A stretch of DNA of 64,000 nt from Stemphylium vesicarium (Eukaryota; Ascomycota; Dothideomycetes; Pleosporales; Pleosporaceae): positions 142,137 to 206,136 of the forward strand of contig QXCR01000050.1 in NCBI GenBank assembly GCA_004380135.1, given 5' to 3'. A program made the position numbers and the translations under genes. Under the pieces are notes generated by a model. It did not search any database, was not told the DNA's origin, and worked only from the letters and a program-made list of their open reading frames with translations. Positions 1 to 10,596 of this stretch are shown here, one piece after another. Position 1 is the stretch's first letter. Each line of letters begins with the position of its first letter.

Positions 1-161
1 ACAAGGGAGTCGTTGATAGCGGAGATTTGAGTACGGTTTGCGCCATGAGGTCCAAAGGGCTAGAAAGGCACATCAAGATGCTGAATGACGTAATTACGTT
101 CTTCAAGGATCAGCTCACAGAAGAGGAGAGGGAGGAAGTTGAGGCGGTAGCTGGTGTATAG
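1..161 (+). CDS. 3' end of an unidentified protein-coding gene
   Basis: The frame starting at base 3 is open from the window edge to a TAG at 159-161 and gives about 52 residues. The tail is charged and probably helical, ending in a glutamate-rich run (motif TEEEREEVEAVAGV). The composition looks coding and there is no competing frame. The upstream part lies outside the window, so the family cannot be named. It is convergent with the sugar-permease pseudogene on the other strand, about 107 bp away. Confidence 0.5.
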   Translation, partial: KGVVDSGDLSTVCAMRSKGLERHIKMLNDVITFFKDQLTEEEREEVEAVAGV

Positions 162-268
162 CCCACTGTCTTTTCATAGTCTTCTTCGATCAAGTACGCA
201 TACCCCTTGTTCATGGAGTCTTTGCTATCAACAACATGTTTGTTTTCCGTGCACTTTCACTTCTCTTG

Positions 269-2074
269 CTACTGGTACCTCGCTGCTTCCGCCGGAAACC
301 TTATCGCAGCCACCCTCTCGTGAAACAAACGGTCCAAAGTCTCAGGCGTCATATTATTTGTCTCAGGCAACCGAAAGAACGCACAGATCAGCATACACAA
401 GTTCAGAATAGCTGCTGGGAATGTAGCCTTTCCTTTGAGATCCCATTTCCCTGGGTTGAGCATGTATGGGGATATAATGACGTTAATGATGGAGAGGAAG
501 TAATACATGCTGCGACCGAGCGCAATGGTTTTGTAGCAGAGTTGGACGGCGCCGACTTCGGCTGCGATGGCGTAGGGGATCGGGCCGATGGTTATGCCCG
601 GGGATGTGTCAGATGATGCTTGTTTTGTGCAGCAGCAGACGACACAACGCGGAGCTACAGCAAGATCACTAGGGTGTTAAAGGTGAAAACTTACCGTAAG
701 TAAAGAACCAAACCATGAGGATGGAGTATTGCGCCCACTTGATACTCGAGTCGGTGCCTGCTCCTGGAACGAACTTCAGAAAAGCGACGATCCACATGAT
801 CGGCAACATGATGGCCAGGCCGGCGATGTAGATGGTCCGGCGACCCATACGAGGCTGTAGGAACCACGACGTGCAGGTACCGACGAAAGCCATGCCAAAG
901 ACGCCCATGTTGAGTTTGAAAGAGTCGTTTGGCGCGAGGTCGGCCAAAGTAAAGAAGTATGTTGTGTAATACTGGATGATGAAGCCGGGCAAGATCTGCC
1001 CACCCCATGATAGCATCGCAATCCCAGTACGTCGCAGGTTTGTGCCTTTGAAGCAGTCGAGGAATGGCACGCCAACCTTCAACTTCTTCTCCAACGCAAT
1101 GGTGTGCTGCATCGTAGCGAGTCGATGGTCGTTATTGATAGTGCCGTCAGGCGCGCTAACCAAGTGATCCAAAGTCGCTCTTGCTTGATCGATGCGTCCC
1201 TTCCGTACCAGCCACCATGGGCTTTCTGGTGCGAACCATGTGGCGAGTATAAGCAGTGGCGGCCATATCCATTGGAGTGCAAAAGGGACCCTGAACGACC
1301 ATTCGGACTGAATGGGTAGCATTCCGCGGAGGACCCCGGTGGCAAGAATTCGTCCGATGACCCAGCAGAGATTTACATGAGTGGTGTGATAACCTCTCAA
1401 AGCCATCGGGACGATTTCTGCAGCATACGTTAAAGTTGCGGCTGCGAAGAGACCCCAAGTACAGGCACTCAATAACGGTTGGAACAACGGTATGGTGTTG
1501 GATCAGGAGACGTACCAAAGAAGCTCGCCAGCGAAGAGTATCTCAATACTCTGAGCAATGAAAATGATGACGACAGAGGCTGAAAGTAGGCAATGCGCTA
1601 CAGTCATAATGTAACGAGGCCCAAAGCGATCTCCTAGGTATCCACTATCAAAGACACCCAGAATGAGACTGATAAGAGAGGCCAAGCTTAGCCCCAGCTG
1701 CCAGTTTGCATCGATATGCCATGCCCCATCGGGTAGCTACTGACCATACTTTTGGTTGAACCAAGGGAATGCGCAAAAGGAGCTGATGAGCTGCATGTTG
1801 TAAGACCCCATGACAGTGACCATGGCTGCTTGCAAGTCAGTATCTGGATCAAAGCGTAGTTTAAAGATGCCGTACATATCGTGATGGACCATAGGGCGGC
1901 TTTTCGGTAGTACTTGAAGGCTGTCTTGAGAGGCATGTTCTTCTCTTGCTCAGTACCCAGGGCGGCGTTGTCTTCAAACCCCGTGGCATCTTTTGTAGTA
2001 TCGACTACTTCCGCAACGGAGTTACCGCTCTTCTCTCGGAGAGGCTCGGGAGTGGTTGTGCCTGACTTCGTCAT
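269..2074 (-). pseudogene. MFS sugar (maltose/alpha-glucoside-type) permease with in-frame stop
   Basis: Four exons can be read: 2074-1876, 1825-1516, 1467-695 and 618-269, with GT-AG introns of 50, 48 and 76 nt. They sum to 544 codons, the normal length for a fungal 12-TM sugar porter. Family marks include GYLGDRFGPR after TM2, an AAEIVP motif, a PESPWWL motif and a WGGQILPGF motif. Codon 96 is TAG (1737-1739), between KYGQ and LPDGAWHID. Homologues read straight through here with a variable residue, so translation should stop before TM2. A 54-nt GTAGCT..AAG intron (1687-1740) would skip the stop in frame but would remove the conserved W-Q-x-G-L segment. I therefore call it a recent pseudogene; a sequencing error is the other possibility. 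Substrate unknown. Confidence 0.75.
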
Positions 2075-2790
2075 GATGCTAAATCGTATTTATCTCGCAA
2101 CAACGGAAAGAGGTGCGTAAAATTCCTCAACAGAGGTGTATCATAGCTATTGAATCAGAGCCATGGCTGTGTAGTAGGTGCCCCAAGACGATTCTCGACC
2201 AGGGCATGGTCTGAGAATGCGGAGAAACGTCAGGGGCCTCCATGTGTGATCTGGGGCTGTCGGTCACTTGCAGTCGTGGCTGGCTGGCTCTCCATCTTGC
2301 TCAGAACGCACTTCTTGGTAGAATGGCGAAAACTGGGACTACACGAGTCGGCATTGATCTATTTAGGTCAGGCGTATGCGTGGGTAAGTGGTTCTGGCAT
2401 CCCGAGAGGGGTTTCTCGTGAGATCATCACCGACAGGCGTCGGTTGCCCGATTGGGCTGATTCCGAGAGCCGTGGCGCGCAGCATGGCCCCACTCAAACC
2501 TCATCTCCCTCCTCGCTCACCCTTTCCACCGAATACACTCATAGCTGGCCTCCAATGAGTTTTGCGACGCTCGGATGTGCGACGTTTATCCGGTCAGCTG
2601 GCACCGATCAAGCATACCGCGCCTCCACCCAGCAATGTAGGGTCGCCTTAAGACGTGCAATTGCGCTTGCGGCAGACTTCTTCAGAATCCATCCTCACTT
2701 TATCTTCCACTCTTATCGCAATCTACGATTTCGCACGCTTTTTGCTTCAGGTTTGACCTTTGATCAAGCTTGCGCCCAATTACATTAACA
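2075..2790. other. Divergent intergenic region
   Basis: This 716-bp gap separates the permease relic (minus) from the sulfatase relic (plus), so it held both promoters. A 212-codon open frame at 2150-2788 crosses it. It opens without ATG, has no recognisable domain and runs into the sulfatase start region, so I do not call it a gene. Confidence 0.5.
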
Positions 2791-3738
2791 ATGCCGATCC
2801 AGAACCAGCCAAGTGTCGTCTTCATCATGGCAGACCACCATGCCTCAAAGGCCATCTCTGCATATGGCGCGGGTATCAATCATACCCCAAACCTTGACTG
2901 TATAGTAAATGAAGGCATGCTCTTCAATCACTGTTACGCCACAGACAGCATCTGTACGCCCTCGCGCGCCGCCATTTTGAACGGGACGCATATCCACGTA
3001 AATTCAGTGATGACGCTCAACTCTGAGATCAACGAGCGTCTGCCAAATGTGGCCAAGTCGCTACAAGCCGGCGGTTATCAAACAGGAATGGTTGGTAAAT
3101 GGCACCTTGGGGAGGGAAAGGGGCATGAGCCTATAGGCTTCGATTACTGGAACGTCGTGCCCGGACAGCTGGTAAATACTACGGCCCTACGTTTATTGAG
3201 CCGTAGGGCTTGAAGCGCGTTCCAGGTTATGCGACAGATGTCATCACAGACAAGAGCTTGGATTTCATCAAGAACAGAGACAAGTCGCGACCATTCTTCG
3301 TCATGTGTCATCACAAAGCACCACATCGGAGTTCGGAATGCGATCCGAAGCACAAGCATCCTTACAAAGACCCAGTCCGGCTACCCGACACCTTCACCGA
3401 CGACTACAAGAATAGGGCGCCTGCAGCGAAGATCGCCAAGATGCGCATAGCGGATGATATTACCTACCACGACTTGGGACCAGTCCAGCCAGATGGTGGA
3501 AGTGAGATCGGCGAGAAGTTGATTGACGTGTCCTGGCGGAGTAAGTGTAGACACTTCCTTGTTGAAACCAGGCTTCTAATTGATCGCGCTAGACAAACGC
3601 AAAATTCCCAATCCAGAAGACGTAATTCAATTAAGTCTTGTCGACAAAGATGATGGCACAGTCTTCACTTTTAAGACAAGAGCCGAGTTCGCCGAATTCA
3701 AATACCAACGCTGCATGCAAATCCCGACTTTTGCATAA
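2791..3738 (+). pseudogene. Truncated, frameshifted type-I sulfatase
   Basis: The ATG at 2791 opens a clear sulfatase N-terminus: a metal-binding ADHH motif near residue 12, the formylglycine signature C-T-P-S-R-A, and GMVGKWHLG. After PGQ (3166-3168) the frame breaks: two extra bases, or one missing, move it to a frame reading GKYYGPTFIEP, which then hits TAG at 3204-3206. Sulfatase sequence resumes at KRVPGYATDVITDKS, runs to 3540, and continues after a 52-nt intron (3541-3592). It ends at 3736-3738 just after KYQRCMQ, where intact enzymes go on for about another 200 residues. Type-I sulfatases hydrolyse sulfate esters using a cysteine-derived formylglycine. A 35-nt GT-AG intron (3172-3206) could hide the first two lesions but is very short, and the C-terminal half is absent either way. 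Confidence 0.8.
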
Positions 3739-3815
3739 AATGACAGTGTCAGGAGGCGCGCTCCGGCCACCCGTTTCCAACGATTAACACGTGTATATCC
3801 CCAGAAGAATGCGTA

Positions 3816-5110
3816 ATGTTCCCCACGAAAACCAGCAAAATCGTCATCTACCACGTCCTCCTAGAATTCGTGCTTCTAGCCATGAATGTATCAGATGTCT
3901 TGATCGGCCTGCGCTTCAACGAAACATCCAACCGAATAGCGTACACTGCGGCTATCGAAGACCGCTTGGGGGAAATCTTTGATGTTTTGCTCGCACAGTA
4001 CTGGCTTCGCATCAACGATCCCAACTCGGGTATGCCGGATGAATCTCGCGCCTGCCTCACTGAAAACAACATTACATGTCCGTTTGGGTACTTTATGGAT
4101 TTCATCGTCGCGGCGACCATGCGGCTACTCAGTCCGTGGGAAAACTCACAATTCGGGTACTTGGTTGATAAAGTGCTCCAGGACACTGCGTCGCATACGG
4201 AAGGAGGCCGCGAAGCGTGGGATACTTTTCAACTCGAGAGGTCGAGGCGTGGTCATGCTGGACCACTGCTGTCGACGGAGTACTATCGTCCGCCTGAGTT
4301 CTCGGGACCGGATGTTCCTGCTAGACTGCTGGAGCCGGCCGGTAGGGAGGTTAGGGCCCTTCTGCAGGCTGCGCTGGATATCGTTGCGGAGTCGAGTAGT
4401 GAAGAGCGGGAGATTCGAGATGACGACGAGCTCATTGGTAATCGTGTGAATGTAGACACGAGCGAGGAGCAGGATGAAGAATACCTGAATGCTGTTGTGA
4501 ATGAGGCGTCGGCTTCAAGTCAAACTGCTCGCTCGAACGCACCCGCACCCGCACAAGCGATTCCAGACGAATCCGCTGATACGCAGCATGTTCCCGCAAC
4601 CGCGACTCCACCGCTCCGAGTCCCAAGCACAAACCACTCCGCTCCACCCCTGACCTCGACCCACACCCCCTCGGTCCCTTCCCCCTCTCCAGTTCTGATC
4701 CCGACTCCAACATCCTATCCGATGAAGAACTCCTCTGGTACACAACCGACTACACTCCTCCCGCAGACGTCCAGCTCCTGGGTATAAGCTACACGAACAA
4801 CGTATTCTGCCACGCCACCCCACTAGCTCAGCCCGACGCAAGCGCTTTCGGCTGCCTTTGCCAGGAGGGGATCGCGGAGGAAGAGATAGAAGCTGAGGAA
4901 CTGCGGTTTTGGGCTCGGCTGCATGGGTGTGGGCATGTATATTATACGGTGGGTTTGAGTGAGCTTGTGAATTCCGTTGTAGTGGGGCAGGAAGAGATTA
5001 GATGTACGCCGTGTAAGGCAGGGGCTCGTGGGAGGAGGCTTGTTCCGTTGGTTCAGGGGAGGGATGGGGTGTGTACTTTTGTCTTCGTTGGGTTGGGTGG
5101 GTTGTTGTAG
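3816..5110 (+). CDS. Hypothetical protein with RING-like zinc-binding C-terminus (split frame)
   Basis: The first frame runs from ATG 3816 to a stop at 4785-4787 and gives an acidic middle and a Pro/Ser/Thr-rich linker. A second frame (+2), open from about 4576 to TAG 5108-5110, carries a Cys/His-rich tail. The tail holds FCH, CLC, HGCGH and CTPC in order, spaced like a degenerate RING or other cross-brace zinc finger. The two frames overlap inside the low-complexity linker, so either an intron I could not place or a 1-2 nt indel joins them. No family is recognised for the N-terminal 200 residues. Zinc binding is inferred from the cysteine pattern only. It lies 77 bp after the sulfatase relic, in a segment rich in broken genes, so it may itself be damaged. 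Confidence 0.5.
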
Positions 5111-5263
5111 AATATGTGTATTTTCAAGTCGAGGCTAAGTAAGACGTCTTTCCATGCAGTCACGTGGAACGTGGTAGCCGGGACTATTGGATTATTTCCG
5201 CCATGCGAAAATGCGAGTGATGATTAATTAAGCGACCAGTAGAGAAAGTAATCCAATCAGCTA

Positions 5264-6696
5264 TCAATATCTATACGAAGGTTTCGACTTTGTAGAGGAC
5301 GCCGAACTCGATCCACTTGACGTCGGTCTAACACCAGCAATCTCAGCCTTGTCTCTCTTCCCGAGCACCACGCGCTCACACCACGAGCACCAACTTCTAA
5401 GGTCGCCCTTGACCTCGCGCTCGAGATACTGTATAGACTTTTCCTTCTCGTCTTCGTACAGCTTGACGCATTCGCCCACGCGGACCTGTTTCTTATGCTT
5501 GACTTTGAGCACGCCGCCGATACCTTCGATCTCCTGGGTCAGGTAGCATGTGCCACCCCGCCAGCGCTCTGGAGATTCTGGGGTGGGTGTGTAAGACCTT
5601 TCGATAGTATCGAGGAGGTCCTGCTCGCAGGTTTCGTGTTCGACGACACGTGCGCCTAGGCATGCGCAGCCTCTTCCACACTCGACACCTTCGTTGCCTT
5701 CACCGGCTCCGGTACCGACGCCACCGAGGTAGTGGCTGTAACGAGTGCGCCAACTCCATCCTCGGACGTACATGGTGTCTGCGTTTCTCAGATCCTTTCC
5801 ACACGGTGCACAAAGCCACACTACATTGTCGCAATTGCATGGAGTGCGCTCAAATGCCGGCGTGGTGAAGGCGCGTGGCACGTCACTATCGAACAGCACT
5901 GGACGAGGGTTGGGCGACGCAGGGGGTGAAGACTCGGACGATGTACGTGGCTTCTGGACCGCCATGAGCAGTGGAAGAGGTGCTTTGGTGCACGTGCGAC
6001 AGAGTCGGCGGTGGCGCGCGCGCAGTGTTGGAGTGGGCGGAGGTTTCATGGTACAGTTCTGCAGCGTTGGTCAGCTACAATACCATCCCCTATCCTTTCA
6101 GATGGCATACCCGGCACACGATAGTCCCACAGCGCTGGCAGTCCCCCACCATATCGCGTGCGCATTTGCCCACGCGACCCGTCGTCAACCTTCCCTCCAG
6201 CGCCATCCCATGCCGACCTTCTTGCAATCGCGACCCCAGCTTCTCACCAAGGTCCACGTCTTCGTTGTCGCAGTGCAGTGTATGCTTGACAAGCTGGCTG
6301 CGATATTCCAGCAGATTGGCCCGAAACTGCCTGCACGTACGCGACAAATCATGCAGCGTGTTGAGATCGAGCTGAGCGGCGAGCTGGCTTACTATCCTGC
6401 AAGGTTAAAGGCGGTTAGCATACATCAAAGGCGGTGGAGTCAAGTCCATGGCTGATGGCTAAAGCTCACGGATAGCAGCTCAAGGCAGCGCTGAATCCAT
6501 TCAAGTTCGGGTTCGGTCTCTGGTCTGTCGCCTCTACGCTCTGTTCACTTCTCTCCACTGCCGTCGTCGAAGCGGCGGCGGCGTTGTTCATAAGAGAGTG
6601 GTGCAGTGGCTTGACGTTTAGCAGGCCTGACGCGTGAGGGGCGGCTTGTTGGAATGAAGGCGCTTCATCGTCTTCTAGATCAACTAAAACCACCAT
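5264..6696 (-). CDS. F-box-like protein with cysteine-rich zinc-binding domain
   Basis: Exons 6696-6470, 6396-6111 and 6058-5264 give 435 residues; the introns are 73 and 52 nt. Residues about 76-120 resemble an F-box helix set (L-x-D-L-S-R-T-C-R-Q-F). Next comes a CxxC-x4-CxxC motif (CQRCGTIVCRNC), created partly by splicing, then CRTC at 191-194 and paired cysteines around 245-257 (CNCD..CAPCGKDLR). The C-terminal third has a conserved YVRGWSWRTRYS block, an ECGRGCACLG motif and a closing CSWC pair. The pattern matches a conserved fungal family of unknown function. F-box proteins usually recruit substrates to SCF ubiquitin ligases, but that role is inferred. The frame is intact, unlike several neighbours. 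Confidence 0.75.
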
Positions 6697-7647
6697 CGTG
6701 GGCTGCTACAAAAAGAGCGTGCAGCATCTACGCCAGTCGACCGGCTCGCGAATGCAGAAATGAAAGTGTTTGACTGAGAGACTGAGACTGAGAAAGAGAG
6801 ATGGTGCGATGCCGGAGTCGTGACGACTTGGAGGCACGCTTGGTCGCGTTGGTGGGGGCGCTTGGCGTTGCGCGGCTTTGGTTCCGTTCAGAACGCGTCT
6901 CCCTTGCTCTTCCCTCACGGTACAATTTGGAGTTGATCTATCATCATGACGCAAACACTTGTCGTCACTTACCAATAGTTGAACGAAAATGCTGATAATG
7001 AAGAGGACCGCTGAAATCGTCAAAAGTGATAAAGAAAACACGGCCTGTATACATTACCGCTGTTATTCACCGCTACAAGCGACTCAGTCTACCATCACCT
7101 TAAAGCGTCCAGGTCACGTGCATATCAACACTGCGACTAATTGCGTGGGTTTGATGCCGTAGACTCAAGTTCATCGTACCGCCATTCAGAAGAGCCGAAG
7201 CAACCCGTATCCATCTTGTCACACTGACCTCCGACTTCGGGCCTTGCCACTAGGCCGATCATCATCTCGTCCACCGAGACCGACATTACAGTACAGTCCG
7301 CTATCTGAATATTGCGCCGAGTATCGGAGAGACTGACATTTGCCCTCCGCGCATAAAGATTCTCCAAGGCATTTGAGGTGATGATCGGATAGCTTCATTA
7401 GTACATCGTGTTGTGAGGAGTTCAGGGGCTGAACTAGAACGAGGGATCCTTTGGCAAGACTGTCTCCCACATTGACGTAAGATGATCTTTTTTGCAAGAA
7501 TGATATGCATATTTTTTGCCATATAGAATATATTTACTCGAAGTGAAAAGAAAGAGAATCCCTTGTGCTCCGCGACGTCGCGGAGCGGAATTCCCCTTGC
7601 ACGCGCACACCAATCCATGGAGTGGAAACCTATTCCTCAACCAACGT
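6697..7647. other. Intergenic region with F-box-gene promoter
   Basis: The side next to 6696 is the upstream region of the minus-strand F-box-like gene and holds a GAGA/CTCT-rich tract near 6776-6805. Open frames on both strands here are short and resemble no family. The side near 7500-7647 is the 3' flank of the concanavalin-A-like gene, with a short perfect palindrome around 7567-7583 (ctccgcgacgtcgcggag). Confidence 0.45.
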
Positions 7648-8378
7648 CTAAGACTGACCAAAAGTGAACTCAGGAATCTCAATCTCGGTAACAACCCATG
7701 TAACACCACCGTCATCCGTAGACATCTCGCCAGTAACACCCTGACCCTTACCCATAGTCTGGTCGTAGTTGGGGTCCGCAGAGTCCAGTGTAATGGTAGT
7801 GTTGATCCACTTGTGCGCGCCAACAGTACCGCAGTTCTCCTCGGCACATTCGACAGAGCTGCCCCAGCCCTGGGCATGGCCATCGTCGGTCGACAGCGTA
7901 GAGACTTGGCGGCCGTTGATGGAGACAATTTGAGTATAATTGCCGCTTGCATCGTCAAACTTGTCTGTGTCATTGCGTTAGCATGTGTCCGAAGCGCTTG
8001 GGTGCTAATCTTTTGCTCACAGTGCATGGTAATCTTGTCGCCTTCTTGCGCATTCTCGCCTTCAGATTGAACGGGCATCTGCGTGGTGGCAGAGGTGCTT
8101 AGAAGAGTATAGGCATAGATGTTCCACTTGTCTGATTGCCAGTTGTCTGCGATTGACTGGATCAGGTCGCCGTTGGAGGTGCCCATGCCGACCCAGAGAG
8201 AGGCATCACCAGAGGATCCGGAAGGCGCTTTCGGCAGGACGAGAGTGGAGGTTGCTTCGCGGATCCATGAGCCTTCGGCAACTGGGCCGGTGCTGAAAGC
8301 TGGGCCCATGGCTGCGTTGACGGAAGATGTCAACACCGCCGCGGCGATGGTTGAGAGAATCTGGCGGGAAGAAGGCAT
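7648..8378 (-). CDS. Secreted concanavalin-A-like (eqolisin-fold) protein
   Basis: Exons 8378-8021 and 7964-7648 with a 56-nt intron give 224 residues. The N-terminus is a signal peptide (hydrophobic stretch ending near VNA, residue 22). The mature part is rich in small polar residues and beta-prone, with LWVGMGTSNGDLIQ resembling the WVGIDG...IQ strand of peptidase family A4/G1. One likely disulfide pair is seen (VEC....NC). The canonical EWYP segment and the Glu-containing catalytic strand of eqolisins are not evident, so it may be a non-catalytic relative. It is probably exported and cell-wall or matrix associated. The family call is moderate; intact frame and signal peptide are clear. Confidence 0.65.
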
Positions 8379-9388
8379 GTTGATGTTCTGAAAGCAGCGA
8401 GTGTGGGTGAAGTATGAAGATGAAAATTGAAAGAGTGTTGTTTGATGGTATTGGCAGTTCTTACGGCGAAATCAGGTGCCTTTTGTATGCTTTACGACTC
8501 AGTATCTCTTGATGCGAGGCAGCGTCTTGCGAGGTGTGGACCTTGAGCGGCAGCCTTGCCTTTTCGTACATCCATGGGCCCCATCCGATGGTATCGCGCA
8601 TCTCGCATGAGGTCTATCGGGTCAGGGGCCAGAGCACATGGCGAACTGTACGGCGTAAATGAAGCGAGTCGTCGGGTGGTTCCAGCCCGTGCGAACGACA
8701 GCTACGCTTCGTGAGAGGTGGAACGTTCGCGTAGATTTTCCCCGAAGCTAACAGTACTGCGCCCTTGTTTCATTCGTAAGGTCTTGTTCATGCTTGTTGA
8801 AGCTTTGTTTCCCTCGTTCACGTTGAGCGCATTGTTGATCTGTGCGCCGGTGGGTCGTCGTTTCAACTGCTGGCGAACCCTGCGACTACGTCATGCTCTG
8901 AAACGTTCTTGAAGCCCCTTCAATATGTTGCGCTTCGTTTCGCTTTCCTTGTCGCAACACGTGCTTTGTAGATTTTCTGCTTTCGCGCGAACCAGGTGAG
9001 TCATGTAAAGATGTTGGTTGCGCTTCGTACAATCCGAGCGAGATCTTTTCTTCGTAGCGATGTTGTGGCTGCAACACGAGAAACTGAACCTTCTCGTCGT
9101 TCTCCCTCTTGTATTCATAACTGACTGGGAGTTCGGAACACGTGAACCTCTTCATTGTGAAGTGATCTTGCTGTGTACTGAATTTCCCATCAATTTGCAG
9201 GTAGAGCGAGACCGCCGCATACCGCCCATTTTCATCGCATGTCCAACAATTTGGTTAAGGGGCCTGCCCTCCTTCAGTCTCTTTTTCATCTTCTTTATCA
9301 CAAGATACCAGATGAAATGTGCAAGGACCCACGTGAAGGTAGCAAAGAAAATGATAGCCTTATATCTTCCAGGCGCAAAGGCCCGTGG
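8379..9388. other. Promoter of the secreted protein and degraded HET tail
   Basis: Bases 8379-8885 are the upstream region of the secreted-protein gene and show no ORF of note. From 9388 down to about 8886 on the minus strand, two frames stay open after the HET stop: about 75 codons with a hydrophobic segment (FFATFTWVLAHFIWYLVI), ending in TGA, then 89 codons in another frame. They look like the decayed C-terminal part of the HET gene, but I recognise no domain. Confidence 0.35.
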
Positions 9389-10596
9389 CTAGAGCTTGGG
9401 AATCTGTACGCCTTGCCGTACTACGCGAAACGCTTCCGACAGACGAGGAATTCTAGGACCACCTTCGATTGAGATATTCTCATAATTCTTGAACAATTCT
9501 GGTATTAGAGTGAGCATACCCCATTCATCTCCGTGCCAGATCGTCTCTGCATTTGACTCAATGTCGTATGCTTCACCAGCAGGACTGGGCATCCTCCAGA
9601 CATACACTGACTCGTCAGTTGTACTTAACAGCAGCTCGTACTGGAGACGCATAAATGCGCGTTGGCGCTCACCGTATTGAGGATCCATCATGATATCGAA
9701 CAAGCCCAGCGTAGGTACTGTAGGCTAGGTCCTCTATGCGACTAGTCGTTCGTCCTGCCATCCAACTCATCTTTGTCGCTATACAGGCTTTCCGAGAGTG
9801 CTTCACACCTTTGAAGTAGTCAAAGTTGATCCTAATTACACTTTCGATATCATGGGCGAGCAAAGACTTTATGCCAAGGTAGGTCCAATCACAGTCGTAA
9901 AATCGCATTTCAGGTGGAGCTAGCAGCTCTTGAAGTGTCCACCTCTGAAAATCCATTCTGAGGGTGTTTGACTCTTGTACTCTGGGAGACTAGAGGAACA
10001 TCTGCCTTGGTACTGAGACTAGTAGGCGTGGCATGATCGGAGTTGGCAACAATCAATCGAATCAATCAAGTTTGCTTGAGACAGACCACCCTAATGTTCG
10101 TGCACAGTTAGCGCAGATCAGAAGGTGGTCTGTCTCAAGCAAACTTGATTGATTCGATTGATTGTTGCCAATTCTGGGCATGATCCCCTGTTGCGATTCC
10201 CGTAGTGGTGAAGTGTTGCGGTTCGGGAAGACTGACTTGTCTGACATCAGATAAGTAAGTTATGCAGACCCGAGCGTTGCGATAACACTTCAAGGTGGAG
10301 TTGATAGACTCTAACTCTTCTGTAGCAGAAGCCTTGTTGATGCAGCAGTTGTCGATCCAGATCCAAGCGAAACCGAGTTCGCGAGCAGTTACGCACGCGT
10401 TGTGAATTTTGTCAAATTGCAGTGATCTTGCTTGCTGGTCTTCTGTCGCTCGTAGCTCGGGTCCAACCTCTTTGATCTCGTCAAACGCAATTTCCTGTCC
10501 GACCCAACGATGTGACAAGATCGCATAGCCTTGCGTCTTGAAACATTCTCGTTCATCTGATTCGATCAGAAAGGTGGTGGTGTTCAGAAGCCGCAT
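9389..10596 (-). pseudogene. HET-domain (heterokaryon incompatibility) protein, disrupted
   Basis: The start MRLLNTTTFL at 10596 and the downstream blocks YAILSHRW, FAWIWIDNCCINK and YRNARVCITYLSDV are the first half of a HET domain. The second half continues from 9956 with WTLQELLAP and SWMAGRTTSRIEDLAYS, then in yet another frame with YGERQRAFMRLQ. Three lesions separate them: a 139-bp MITE at 10038-10176, a frame change between the MITE and WTLQELLAP, and a +1 (mod 3) insertion near 9713-9718. A TAG at 9389-9391 ends the last frame. HET proteins trigger cell death when genetically different hyphae fuse. This copy cannot make an intact domain, so I call it a pseudogene. An ATG at 10686 would add 30 residues. 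Confidence 0.85.
10038..10176. mobile_element. 139-bp MITE with 53-bp terminal inverted repeats, hAT-like
   Basis: Left arm 10038-10090 and right arm 10124-10176 are inverted copies differing only at two transitions near the tip (CGGAGTTGGC versus CAGAATTGGC). A 33-bp unique centre lies between them. The element is bracketed by an 8-bp direct repeat, GGCATGAT, at 10030-10037 and 10177-10184. An 8-bp duplication with termini beginning CAG fits hAT-type transposition. It carries no ORF and is therefore non-autonomous. Insertion split the HET reading frame. The near-identical arms suggest it is recent or escaped point mutation. Confidence 0.85.

Noticed and set aside
1687..1740. 54-nt GT-AG intron that would remove the permease stop
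   Set aside because: It is in frame but uses a weak donor (GTAGCT) and would delete the conserved W-Q-x-G-L segment. Noted as an alternative, not adopted.
2150..2788. 212-codon plus-strand open frame between permease and sulfatase
   Set aside because: It opens without ATG, has no motif and runs into the sulfatase start region. It looks like chance openness of GC-rich promoter DNA.
3172..3206. 35-nt intron that would repair the sulfatase frame
   Set aside because: Shorter than any other intron in the window and it would remove GKYYGPTFIEP, which resembles real sulfatase sequence. The C-terminal truncation would remain.
7516..8070. 184-codon plus-strand frame across the secreted-protein gene
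   Set aside because: It is the antisense shadow of the two-exon minus-strand gene, which has signal peptide and clean splice sites.
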